DNA from: Marixanthomonas sp963974425
Lineage (GTDB): Bacteria > Bacteroidota > Bacteroidia > Flavobacteriales > Flavobacteriaceae
Direction: 5' to 3'
Length of the DNA: 61,023 nt
NCBI RefSeq assembly: GCF_963974425.1
Contig: NZ_CAXBCK010000021.1
Coordinates: 1 to 61,023 of the forward strand
Made by a program: the position numbers and the translations under genes. Shown here piece after piece: positions 42,770-50,770 of this stretch. Positions within the stretch are counted from its first letter, which is position 1; the number at the start of each line of letters is the position of its first letter. Under the pieces are notes generated by a model that saw only the letters and a program-made list of their open reading frames with translations, searched no databases and was not told where the DNA came from.

Positions 42770-43336
42770 GTGAAACTAATATCCTTACATAAAAATTACA
42801 CCGTGCTCATAAAAAAAGCACGAAAAGACAACCGGAAGGCTCAGCACCAGTTGTACCAATTATTTGCACCTAAAATGTTAAGTGTTTGTAGACAGTATCT
42901 GAAAAATAATGATTTAGCTGAAGAGGTCATGCTTAACGGATTTTACAAAGTGTTTTCAAAATTAGATTCATTTAGCGATCAAGGTAGTTTTGAAGGTTGG
43001 ATTCGGCGCATTATGGTAAACGAATCTATCAGTGAATTAAGGAGACATAAGAAACTCTATTTTAAAGATGAAACGGTTATTGAAAATTCACTAGAGTATG
43101 CAACTTCTATCGATACTGAATTTGCGGTGGAAGAAATTCAAAAAGTGATAGACAGTTTACCCGAAGGGTACAAAACGGTATTTGTTTTATATGCTGTGGA
43201 AGGGTACAAACACAGTGAAATAGCCGAATTATTGCAGATTAGCGAAGGCACATCAAAATCGCAACTATCAAAAGCTCGCAAGATGCTTCAAAACAATATT
43301 AATAAACAAAATGACGTGAATTATGGAGCCCAATAA
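42770..43336 (+). CDS. ECF-type RNA polymerase sigma factor
   Basis: 188-residue sigma-70 family factor with region 2 (about 25-90: YQLFAPKMLSVCRQYLKNNDLAEEVMLNGFYKVF, then FEGWIRRIMVNESISELRR) and region 4 (about 125-175: LPEGYKTVFVLYAVEGYKHSEIAELLQISEGTSKSQLSKARKML). The start is GTG at 42770; a nearby upstream ATG runs into a stop. The next gene overlaps by 14 bp and encodes a one-span membrane protein, the usual place of an anti-sigma factor. The trigger and regulon cannot be read here. Confidence 0.9.
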   Translation: MKLISLHKNYTVLIKKARKDNRKAQHQLYQLFAPKMLSVCRQYLKNNDLAEEVMLNGFYKVFSKLDSFSDQGSFEGWIRRIMVNESISELRRHKKLYFKDETVIENSLEYATSIDTEFAVEEIQKVIDSLPEGYKTVFVLYAVEGYKHSEIAELLQISEGTSKSQLSKARKMLQNNINKQNDVNYGAQ

Positions 43337-44108
43337 ACTTGAAGAAAACATTCGCGAGAAATTACAAGAAAGGGAAATACAACCTTCTAGCGAGTCTTGG
43401 GAAAAGTTGAATGCTCGTTTAGGAAAACCCCAAAAAAAGGAAAGCTACTTTATTTGGTATGCTGTAGCAGCTAGTTTGGTGAGTATTTTGGTAATTGGGG
43501 CATTGTTCATTAAAGATGACGTGGCTTCAGGTTCTGAAAACTTAGTGAAAACACCGACAAATAAAGAAAAAATAGATGCTGAGGAGCAACTAGAAATTAT
43601 TCCGCAAAAAAGTATTTCAGAAGATATCGCTGTTGAAGAGAATACCAAGACGGAGAAAAAAGTGGAGCAACCAGCTTCTAAAAAGCAACTTGTAAATCAA
43701 AAAATACAATCAAAACAAGCTGTTGAAATTTCTCCTGAAAAAGAAGAAGCTATAGCTGAAACCAACACCAATTTTAAAGAACAACCTATTCCGAAGAACA
43801 AAGTAGTAGATAAAACTAATGAGCGCTTTATTGATAATAAGGTTGACGAAGTAGTGGCGCAAGTAAAAGAAATTCAAAGTAAAAACCACGAAGTAACTCC
43901 TGAAGAAATTGATGCGCTTTTAGCTAATGCGCAACGGGACATAAAAACCAGACAAATACTCAATCCTGAAACTCAAAAAGTAGATGCTGCAGCCCTGCTT
44001 TTAGATGTAGAGCTCGAGCTCGAGCGAAGTTTTAGAGAAAAAGTATTTGATGCCTTAGGTGACGGATTTGATAAAATTCGAACCGCTGTTGTAGAACGTA
44101 ATAATTAA
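43323..44108 (+). CDS. Single-span membrane protein, candidate anti-sigma factor
   Basis: 261 residues. The cytoplasmic N-terminus (1-42) contains SSESWEKLNARLG, common at the start of flavobacterial proteins encoded after ECF sigma factors. One membrane segment lies at about 43-63. The long periplasmic part is Lys/Glu/Gln-rich and low in complexity (about 70-200), then a compact tail (about 200-261) has LLDVELELERSFREKVFDALGDG. No named anti-sigma domain is recognised. The assignment rests on the overlap with the sigma gene, the topology and the following outer-membrane protein gene. Confidence 0.7.
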   Translation: MEPNKLEENIREKLQEREIQPSSESWEKLNARLGKPQKKESYFIWYAVAASLVSILVIGALFIKDDVASGSENLVKTPTNKEKIDAEEQLEIIPQKSISEDIAVEENTKTEKKVEQPASKKQLVNQKIQSKQAVEISPEKEEAIAETNTNFKEQPIPKNKVVDKTNERFIDNKVDEVVAQVKEIQSKNHEVTPEEIDALLANAQRDIKTRQILNPETQKVDAAALLLDVELELERSFREKVFDALGDGFDKIRTAVVERNN

Positions 44109-44190
44109 AATAATTCATTCATCAATCACGCCAGAGGCAATCCCTTTCATAATCGGGAGGGAGGCCGAAAGGCACTAAATCACACAAATC

Positions 44191-45252
44191 ATGAAAATAA
44201 TTACCTATTGTACCGCCATCACGGTATGGGTGTTGACTATGGTCTCAGCACAAGCACAAGAAAACAATCTTGCAGATGATATCGCTATTTTAAAAGCAGC
44301 CCAAGAGCAAATTGTAACCGAAGAAAAACAAGCGCTAAAAAACGAAGTGGAAGACATTAATCAGCGGTTAGAAAAAGACGAAGTATCCTTAACCGAAGCA
44401 GAACAGTTAAAAGGAAAAGCTGCTGAAAAAAGAGCGTTGAACATTGAAAACCGCTTGGCGATTATCGATAATAAAATTGCGTTGCTGGAACGAAACGGCG
44501 GCAGTGAAAATTTAGCCGATGACTCTGAACGAGTTGTTTTAAGTATTGGATCGGGCGACGATGAAGATTCTTATATTTTCTTAGGAAAAAAGAACAAAGC
44601 AAAAAAATACGACCGTAGAACAACCAGTGCTTTTATGTTTGCATTTGGTTTAAATAATGCGATAACCGAAGGGCAATCATTAGACGATTCAGACTTTAAA
44701 ATTGGTGGAAGTCGTTTTGCTGAAATCGGTTGGGCTTGGAGAACCCGGGTGTTTAAAAACACCAATTGGTTGCGTGTAAAATATGGTTTCTCATTTCAAT
44801 TCAATGGATTAAAACCTACTGATAACCGTTACTATGTAGATACAGGTGATCAAACGGAGTTGCAAGAATTCCGGTTAGATTTGGATAAATCGAAGTTTCG
44901 AATGGATAACTTAGTATTCCCTGTTCATTTTGAGTTTGGCCCTTCAGAAAAAATTGAAAAAGATGAATATTTTAGATATAATACCTACAATAAAATTAAA
45001 GTAGGGCTAGGCGGGTATGCAGGTTTTAACCTTAGCTCACGTCAAAAGCTAAAATATTCCGAAGATGGAGAAGATGTAAAAGAAAAGCTAAAAGCAAGTT
45101 ATAATACAAACAATTTTATTTACGGGCTTAGCGGTTACATTGGCTGGAAAGGAACAGCGATTTATGTAAAATATGATCTAAACACCATTTTTAAAGATAA
45201 CCCAATCGATCAAAGAAATGTTTCTTTAGGACTTCGTTTTGATGTCGATTAA
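44191..45252 (+). CDS. Outer-membrane beta-barrel protein with coiled-coil N-terminus
   Basis: 353 residues with a signal peptide (about 1-22, SAQAQ). An Ala/Glu/Lys-rich coiled coil follows (about 25-105). The rest is a PorT-like barrel region (about 140-353) with alternating strands such as FMFAFGLNNAI, WLRVKYGFSFQF, KVGLGGYAGFNLS and the final VSLGLRFDVD. It is third of the sigma/anti-sigma module, after an 82-bp spacer that contains a small GCC-GAAA-GGC hairpin (44164-44173). It may be the regulon's output or the envelope sensor. Confidence 0.75.
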   Translation: MKIITYCTAITVWVLTMVSAQAQENNLADDIAILKAAQEQIVTEEKQALKNEVEDINQRLEKDEVSLTEAEQLKGKAAEKRALNIENRLAIIDNKIALLERNGGSENLADDSERVVLSIGSGDDEDSYIFLGKKNKAKKYDRRTTSAFMFAFGLNNAITEGQSLDDSDFKIGGSRFAEIGWAWRTRVFKNTNWLRVKYGFSFQFNGLKPTDNRYYVDTGDQTELQEFRLDLDKSKFRMDNLVFPVHFEFGPSEKIEKDEYFRYNTYNKIKVGLGGYAGFNLSSRQKLKYSEDGEDVKEKLKASYNTNNFIYGLSGYIGWKGTAIYVKYDLNTIFKDNPIDQRNVSLGLRFDVD

Positions 45253-45274
45253 TTTGTTAATTAGCTGTATTTTT

Positions 45275-45307
45275 GAAGGCTTCTTTTTTTGAAAAAGGAG
45301 CCTTTTT
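45275..45307 (+). terminator. Terminator after the outer-membrane barrel gene
   Basis: Long stem from AAGGCT and CTTTTT pairing with AAAAAG and AGCCTT, with one mismatch between the two blocks, then TTTTT at 45303-45307. The T-run is also the start of the right-hand direct repeat. Confidence 0.75.
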
Positions 45308-45421
45308 GTTGATAAGAATATGGATGTTGAAATTCTTAACTCAGTATATTTCTACATCTTTGAATACTGAATACTGAATACTGAATACTGAATACTGAAT
45401 ACTGAATACTGAATACTGAAT
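45303..45421 (+). repeat. Direct repeat, right copy, ending in eight 7-bp GAATACT units before dnaG
   Basis: The 59-bp block at 45303-45361 corresponds to 42604-42662. It is followed by eight exact tandem copies of GAATACT (45362-45417) plus GAAT. The dnaG ATG is at 45423, one base after the array, so the array fills the dnaG upstream region and leaves no Shine-Dalgarno sequence. Confidence 0.9.
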
Positions 45422-45422
45422 C

Positions 45423-47384
45423 ATGATATCAAAAACCACCATAGACAATGTATTTGAAACCGCTCGTGTAGAGGAGGTGATTGGTGATTTTGTACAATTA
45501 AAGAAATCAGGTAGTAACTTTAAGGGCCTTAGTCCGTTTAGTGATGAGCGTACGCCCAGTTTTATGGTTTCTCCGGTAAAACAGATTTGGAAAGATTTCA
45601 GTAGCGGAAAAGGAGGGAACGTAGTTGCTTTTTTAATGGAGCACGAACACTTTACCTATCCTGAAGCTATAAAATACTTGGCCAAAAAGTACGGTATCGA
45701 GATTGAGGAAGCTCAACAGACCGACGAACAAAAGCAACAAGCCGACGAACGCGAAAGCCTATACTTGGTAAGCGAGTTTGCAAAGGATTATTTTAAGCAC
45801 GTTTTGTTTAAAACTGAGGAAGGTAAAGCTATAGGTCTTAGTTATTTTAAAGAACGAGGCTTTACTGAAGAGACCATTAAAAAATTCGATTTAGGATTTT
45901 CGCCCGATAGTTGGGATGCATTTACCAACCACGCTATAAAAAAAGGATACAAACTCGATTATCTTGATAAAACAGGCTTAACGATAGTAAAGGGCGAGAA
46001 ACAATTCGACCGATTTAAAGGTAGGGTTATGTTTCCTATTCGTAGTATGAGTGGTCGTACCTTAGGCTTTGGGGGGCGAATTTTAACAAACGACAAAAAA
46101 GCAGCTAAGTATCTAAACTCTCCCGAAAGTGATATTTATCATAAAAGTAAGGTACTATATGGTATTTACCACGCAAAACAGAGCATTGCCAAAGAGGATA
46201 ATTGTTATTTGGTGGAAGGCTATACCGATGTAATTCAGTTTCACCAAACGGGGATTGAAAACGTGGTATCATCATCTGGTACTGCTTTAACTCCTGAGCA
46301 AATCAGGTTAGTAAACCGGCTTACTCAAAACATTACTGTTTTATTCGATGGAGATGCGGCAGGATTACGAGCTTCACTTCGCGGTGTGGATTTAATTTTA
46401 GAACAGGGAATGAACGTAAAAATCTGTACGTTTCCTGAAGGAGAGGATCCAGATAGTTTTTCTCGAAAAAATTCGCTGGAAGAATTAAAGTTGTATTTAG
46501 ATGAAAATTCCCGAGATTTTATTTCGTTCAAAGCTTCGTTATTGGCCCACGAAGCAAAAAATGACCCTATAAAAAAAGCCGACACCATTCGTGATATGGT
46601 GTTGAGCATTTCGAAAATACCTGATGTAATTAAGCGGGAGATTTATATTAAGGAATGTTCTCGAATTATGGATATTTCGGAAGAAGTGCTTTTTAATACA
46701 TTAGCTCAGTTGGTTAATAAGGATAACCGGGATGCTTCTAGAAAGAAACGAACTGAAAAGCAGCCCATGCAAGTTGTTTCTTCAGAAAAAGAAAAAGCAG
46801 AAAAGATTGATGTCCAGTTCGAGTTGGAACGTAAAATCATCGAGTTGCTATTACTGTATGGAACTAAGGAAGAAGATTTTGAAGAATTAATACTTGATAC
46901 CGATGAAAAGGGCGATGTTACTTTTAAACCCGAAATGCAAACGACAACGGTGTTTCAGAAAATATTTTTAGATCTTCAAGAAGATGAAATTGAATTTACC
47001 AACGAAGCATTTAAAGATTTATATTATGATATTATAGATCGGTTAACACGTGAAGAAGATTTAAAAGTAGATGCTTTTGTAAATAGTTTACAGCCTGAAA
47101 AAGCATCGGCTGTTACCGATATTTTGATGGAAGAAGAAAAATACAGCCTGCACGATTGGGAGCGTAATGAGATTTATGTAAAAGAAAAGTCGCATTCTGT
47201 GTCACAGGTGGTGAGTGAGACAATTTTAAATTTACGGCGTGAATTAGTAAACCAAAAGATTAAAGAGCTTTCAGATGCTATAAAAGAACAAAACCCAAAG
47301 GGCTCACAGGTAGACCTGCAAGATGTTGTGGATTACATTACGCTAAAAAAAGTGATTTCAGAAAAATTACGTAGGGTTTTATAA
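45423..47384 (+). CDS. dnaG: DNA primase without zinc-binding cysteines
   Basis: Makes RNA primers at the replication fork. The 653 residues carry the N-terminal CHC2-type fold, but every zinc ligand is replaced. The CPFH of other DnaG proteins is SPFS (residues 37-40), and the CFGC is DFSS (58-61). Surrounding residues (RTPSF, VSP, GKGGN) are kept. The RNA polymerase/Toprim domain shows GFGGR, VEGYTDV and FDGDAAG, and the C-terminal helicase-binding part follows. I recall that other Flavobacteriaceae show the same loss, so the gene is not decayed. The upstream region is a 7-bp tandem array. Confidence 0.95.
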   Translation: MISKTTIDNVFETARVEEVIGDFVQLKKSGSNFKGLSPFSDERTPSFMVSPVKQIWKDFSSGKGGNVVAFLMEHEHFTYPEAIKYLAKKYGIEIEEAQQTDEQKQQADERESLYLVSEFAKDYFKHVLFKTEEGKAIGLSYFKERGFTEETIKKFDLGFSPDSWDAFTNHAIKKGYKLDYLDKTGLTIVKGEKQFDRFKGRVMFPIRSMSGRTLGFGGRILTNDKKAAKYLNSPESDIYHKSKVLYGIYHAKQSIAKEDNCYLVEGYTDVIQFHQTGIENVVSSSGTALTPEQIRLVNRLTQNITVLFDGDAAGLRASLRGVDLILEQGMNVKICTFPEGEDPDSFSRKNSLEELKLYLDENSRDFISFKASLLAHEAKNDPIKKADTIRDMVLSISKIPDVIKREIYIKECSRIMDISEEVLFNTLAQLVNKDNRDASRKKRTEKQPMQVVSSEKEKAEKIDVQFELERKIIELLLLYGTKEEDFEELILDTDEKGDVTFKPEMQTTTVFQKIFLDLQEDEIEFTNEAFKDLYYDIIDRLTREEDLKVDAFVNSLQPEKASAVTDILMEEEKYSLHDWERNEIYVKEKSHSVSQVVSETILNLRRELVNQKIKELSDAIKEQNPKGSQVDLQDVVDYITLKKVISEKLRRVL

Positions 47385-48020
47385 TTACCCAAATTGAAAC
47401 ATACGAGACTGGTGTATTAAATCGGCTAGATTATCTACTTTTAGTTTCTTAAGCAACCTCGTTTTATAAGTACTTACTGTTTTTTCGTTAATATTAAGTG
47501 CATTAGCGATATCCTTATTTCTTTTTCCTCTAGAAAGTAAGTTTAAAACTTCGATTTCGCGAGACGAAAGCTTTTTATAACGGCTAATCGCACTGCTTTC
47601 ACCTACATTACGACTTGTAAACGTAGAAGTAAGCTCTTCGTTTAAGAAAATTCCACCTTTTGCAATTTTACCAAGTGCATCTAAAAACACTTGTGTTGAA
47701 GCTGTTTTTGGCACATAGCCTGCTGCTCCAGATTTTATGGAACGAAGCGCATAGATTTCTTCTGGATGTGTTGAAAAAATTAATACCCGTGTTTGTGGGA
47801 AAGATTCTTTAATGCTTCGTAAAGCGTTAATGCCATTAATTTGAGGCATGTCTATTTCCATAATTAGAATATCAGGACTATGTTCCTGTAAACTTTTGTA
47901 GAGCTCTTCTCCGTTGTTAACTTTTGCAAGTATTGAGAATTCATCTTTTTTCTTTTTCAACATACAAGAAATCCCTTTACGGGTAACTGGATGATGATCT
48001 GCAATGACAATTTTTTTCAT
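47385..48020 (-). CDS. LuxR-type response regulator with altered phospho-acceptor
   Basis: 211 residues from the ATG at 48020 (a longer frame to 48065 adds 15 unlikely residues). The REC domain (about 1-120) is followed by a LuxR-type HTH (about 146-205: LSSREIEVLNLLSRGKRNKDIANALNINEKTVSTYKTRLLKKL). The usual phospho-Asp position reads MEIDMP, with Glu55 in place of Asp and Asp57 two residues later. The acidic pair near the N-terminus is D8-H9 rather than two Asp. Lys105 is kept. No histidine kinase is adjacent. It is convergent with dnaG with no intervening bases. Confidence 0.88.
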   Translation of the reverse strand: MKKIVIADHHPVTRKGISCMLKKKKDEFSILAKVNNGEELYKSLQEHSPDILIMEIDMPQINGINALRSIKESFPQTRVLIFSTHPEEIYALRSIKSGAAGYVPKTASTQVFLDALGKIAKGGIFLNEELTSTFTSRNVGESSAISRYKKLSSREIEVLNLLSRGKRNKDIANALNINEKTVSTYKTRLLKKLKVDNLADLIHQSRMFQFG

Positions 48021-48099
48021 TAGTCTCTTTGTTATTAAAACCTTAATAATTCTATAAGGGAGCAAAAAGTGTGAGGTTTGTAATAATAATACTACAAAT

Positions 48100-48107
48100 C
48101 AAAACTA
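48100..48107 (-). promoter_or_regulatory. Candidate -7 box of the response regulator
   Basis: The minus strand reads TAGTTTTG, an exact TAnnTTTG match, about 80 bp before the ATG at 48020. No clear -33 element was found. Confidence 0.35.
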
Positions 48108-48166
48108 AAAAAAAGATTGTCAGTATGAGGGATTATTCGTTCAACGTACAGAAAACTCGTTGAATA

Positions 48167-48961
48167 CTATAAAACCTTGTAGGAATTAGGAATATTGCAT
48201 ACAGGAATAGGATTCATTTTGTGCTGGTTAGCGCTATTTAAGCGTAAGTAAATACTAAAAACCTCTTGTTTTCTTCCTTCAAAATCGGTTGGTTTTTTAC
48301 CATTTTCTTTCATTTTCATAGCCCATTCCAATTCGTCATAACTAGCGCCTATTTGGTCCTCATCGGTACGGCTATCACCAAAAAGACCGTCGGTAGGTGC
48401 TGCCTCTAAAATAGATGTCGGAACTTTTAAATACCTTCCTATTTCATAAACTTCGCTTTTAAGTAAATCGGCAATCGGGCTTAAATCTACGCCACCATCT
48501 CCATATTTTGTGTAAAAACCAACGCCAAAATCTTCTACTTTATTACCAGTTCCAGCAACCAAATATCGATGTAATCCTGCAAAATAATATAAGGTGCTCA
48601 TACGTAATCGCGCACGGGTGTTAGCCAAGGCTAAGTCTAAAAAAGTAATATCGTTGGTTTGTGGTACTTCGGTCTTAAATTGCTCAAACACCGAAGTAAG
48701 GTCTACTTTAACATCACTTACGTTAGCATAATTTGTTTTTAAAAAAGCAATATGTTCTTGCCCTCGAGTAACTTGGCTTTGAGCTTGGTGGATTGGCATT
48801 TCTAGGCATAATGTTCTTAACCCTGTCTTAGCACATAAAGCGGATGTTACAGCAGAATCAATACCGCCGCTTATACCTACTACAAAACCATCCATATTGG
48901 CGTTTGTAGCATATTCTTTTAACCAATTTACAATGTGATCTACTACTTTTTCCGTTTGCAT
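48167..48961 (-). CDS. nadE: NAD(+) synthase, ammonia-dependent type
   Basis: Amidates nicotinic acid adenine dinucleotide to NAD+. The 264 residues form the synthetase domain alone, without an N-terminal glutaminase domain, so ammonia is the expected nitrogen source. The PP-loop is VVGISGGIDSAV (about residues 22-33). Later motifs are GTGNKVEDFGVGFYTKYGDGGVDLSPIADLLKSEVY and DGLFGDSRTDEDQIGASY. It is divergent from gldB, and the two candidate promoters nearly touch. Confidence 0.94.
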   Translation of the reverse strand: MQTEKVVDHIVNWLKEYATNANMDGFVVGISGGIDSAVTSALCAKTGLRTLCLEMPIHQAQSQVTRGQEHIAFLKTNYANVSDVKVDLTSVFEQFKTEVPQTNDITFLDLALANTRARLRMSTLYYFAGLHRYLVAGTGNKVEDFGVGFYTKYGDGGVDLSPIADLLKSEVYEIGRYLKVPTSILEAAPTDGLFGDSRTDEDQIGASYDELEWAMKMKENGKKPTDFEGRKQEVFSIYLRLNSANQHKMNPIPVCNIPNSYKVL

Positions 48962-49032
48962 AATACTTTTTATTTATTGGCAAACTTTAAAGTGTGAATG
49001 CAGAACACCCTAATATTTTGAACTATAAAGCC

Positions 49033-49052
49033 TACCTTTGCACACAAAAATA
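49033..49052. promoter_or_regulatory. Back-to-back -7 boxes for gldB (plus) and nadE (minus)
   Basis: TACCTTTG at 49033-49040 on the plus strand and TATTTTTG on the minus strand (49045-49052) are both exact TAnnTTTG matches, 4 bp apart. If both are used, the two transcripts would overlap at their 5' ends. Spacing to a -33 TTG is poor for both. Confidence 0.4.
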
Positions 49053-49113
49053 AACTAAAGTTAAAATTAAAAAAAGGAGATAACGTTAAACAGTTGTCAA
49101 ATTGTAGTTGTAT

Positions 49114-50070
49114 ATGAAATTTTACGCGTTGTTATTTGTAGTAATCCTTTTTGCGGCTTGTGATTCAAAAAGTAAAAAAGAGAAAGAAATCGAAGCCATT
49201 TCTATGGATGTAAAAACGGTTCGTTTTGATAAAGAATTTGCGGCGGCATCTGTTCAAGATATTCCGAAGCTTAAAAAACAATATCCACAATTTTTTCCGA
49301 AACAATTTGCAGATAGTATTTGGGCACAAAGAATTCAAGATACCTTGCAGCAACAATTAGACGCTGAGGTCGCAAAGAAATTTCCTGATAATTCTGAGAT
49401 TGAAGAGCAACTCATTCCCTTATTTCAACACATACAATATTATTTTCCTGAATTTACGGCGCCAACGGTTTTTACAGTAACTTCAGATGTGGATTATAAT
49501 AATAAAGTAATAGTAACTGATACAATGTTAGTTGTTGCACTCGATACATATTTAGGAAGCGATCATCATTTTTATGAAGGCATTCAGCAATATATTTCTA
49601 AGGATTTAAAATCGTCTCAACTTGCCCCAGATGTAGCCTCGGTTTATGCTCGACAGCTCGTTTCAAAACCGCAAAAACGAGATTTATTAGCTCAGATGAT
49701 TTTCTTCGGAAAAGAGCTTTATTTAAAAGATCTTTGGCTCCCAAATATCCCTGATTCAGAAAAAATAGGCTATACAGAAGCCGAATTGCAGTGGGCGCAA
49801 GAAAATGAAGAATACATGTGGCGATATTTTGTAGAAAAAGAGCTTTTGTATAGTACCAACCCTAAATTACCAGCACGATTTATAAATAAAGCTCCATTTT
49901 CAAAATTTTATTTGGAAATTGATAACGAATCGCCTGGAATGATAGGCCGTTATCTTGGCTGGCAAATTGTGCGTGCTTACATGAAAAACAACTCCGTTGA
50001 CCTTAGGAAAATGTTGCAAGAACAACCAGAAACGATATATAATAATTCAAAATATAAACCAAAAAAGTAA
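49114..50070 (+). CDS. gldB: Gliding motility lipoprotein GldB
   Basis: 318-residue lipoprotein (ATG 49114; lipid Cys at residue 16 in FAAC, then DSKSKKEKE). GldB is required for gliding in flavobacteria. The sequence has the GldB pattern of VKTVRFDKEF after the lipoprotein spacer and a late GRYLGWQIVRAYMKNN. A longer frame from a TTG at 49108 adds only two residues. The stop overlaps the gldC start (TAATG), so the two are co-translated, as is typical for this pair. Confidence 0.92.
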   Translation: MKFYALLFVVILFAACDSKSKKEKEIEAISMDVKTVRFDKEFAAASVQDIPKLKKQYPQFFPKQFADSIWAQRIQDTLQQQLDAEVAKKFPDNSEIEEQLIPLFQHIQYYFPEFTAPTVFTVTSDVDYNNKVIVTDTMLVVALDTYLGSDHHFYEGIQQYISKDLKSSQLAPDVASVYARQLVSKPQKRDLLAQMIFFGKELYLKDLWLPNIPDSEKIGYTEAELQWAQENEEYMWRYFVEKELLYSTNPKLPARFINKAPFSKFYLEIDNESPGMIGRYLGWQIVRAYMKNNSVDLRKMLQEQPETIYNNSKYKPKK

Positions 50071-50405
50071 TGTCAAAAAACACTTCAGAAATAAACATAA
50101 ACATCGACCTTGACGAAAATAAAGTTCCTGAAAAATTACAATGGTCCGCTCCAGATGGTGGTGTGGAAAATGAAGAAGCAAAAGCGATTTTTTTAAATGT
50201 TTGGGACAGTGAAAAAAGAGAATCTTTACGTATCGATCTTTGGACTAAAGATATGCCTTTAGATGATATGAAAGTATTCTTTCACCAAACCTTAAGTGCA
50301 ATGGCAGATACTTTTGAGCGTGCTACAAATGATGAGAAAATGAGTGCTACTATGCGGGATTTTTGTGATTATTTTGCTGAAAAACTAGAGCTTAAAAAAG
50401 AGTAG
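50070..50405 (+). CDS. gldC: Gliding motility protein GldC
   Basis: 111-residue soluble protein without a signal peptide. The family pattern includes INIDLDENKVPEKLQWSAPDGG and KAIFLNVWDSEKRESLRIDLWTKDMPLDDMKVFFHQT. GldC enhances gliding, but its biochemical role is unknown. It is coupled to gldB before it and, by a TAGTG overlap, to the CxxC protein after it. Confidence 0.93.
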   Translation: MSKNTSEININIDLDENKVPEKLQWSAPDGGVENEEAKAIFLNVWDSEKRESLRIDLWTKDMPLDDMKVFFHQTLSAMADTFERATNDEKMSATMRDFCDYFAEKLELKKE

Positions 50406-50770
50406 TGCGACTCATTTTTGTGTACAATGCAAATTCAGGCAAAGGCAATGCCTATTTAGATGGTTTGCATAAAATTATTAGTCCGTCAACATATGCTTGT
50501 AGCCTTTGCGAATTGACCTATGGTGTTTTTTTAGAAAAAAAAGAGTGGAAACTATTTCGGAAACAGGAGCATGTAGAAATGGATTTTTATCACAGAGATC
50601 AATTTTTAAAAAAGTTTAAATCTAAGTGGTTGCCTAAATATACGTTTCCAATAATTCTTTCAGAAAAAGAGGGAGAACTAGAAGTTTTTCTTTCTTCAGA
50701 AAAATTAAATACTATGGAAACTGTTGAAGTTCTTATTGAAACAGTTAAGAAAGGTCTAGCGTCTCATTAA
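50405..50770 (+). CDS. Conserved hypothetical protein with CxxC motif, coupled to gldC
   Basis: 121 residues from a GTG overlapping the gldC stop. RLIFVYNANSGKGNAYLDG opens the protein and a CSLC motif (Cys32/Cys35) follows. Lys/Phe-rich middle and C-terminal helices complete it. No signal peptide or membrane segment. The CxxC could be redox-active or bind metal. No named family is recognised. Translational coupling to gldB-gldC suggests co-expression with the gliding genes, though it may simply share a transcript. Its 3' end overlaps convergent engB by 26 bp. Confidence 0.72.
   Translation: MRLIFVYNANSGKGNAYLDGLHKIISPSTYACSLCELTYGVFLEKKEWKLFRKQEHVEMDFYHRDQFLKKFKSKWLPKYTFPIILSEKEGELEVFLSSEKLNTMETVEVLIETVKKGLASH

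Noticed and set aside
44109..44190. GC-richer spacer with a GCC-GAAA-GGC hairpin before the barrel gene as a riboswitch
   Set aside because: The stem is only 3 bp and no known riboswitch core is present.
45362..45421. GAATACT array as a CRISPR or satellite-like array
   Set aside because: Units are 7 bp with no spacers and no cas genes nearby; it is a simple tandem repeat.
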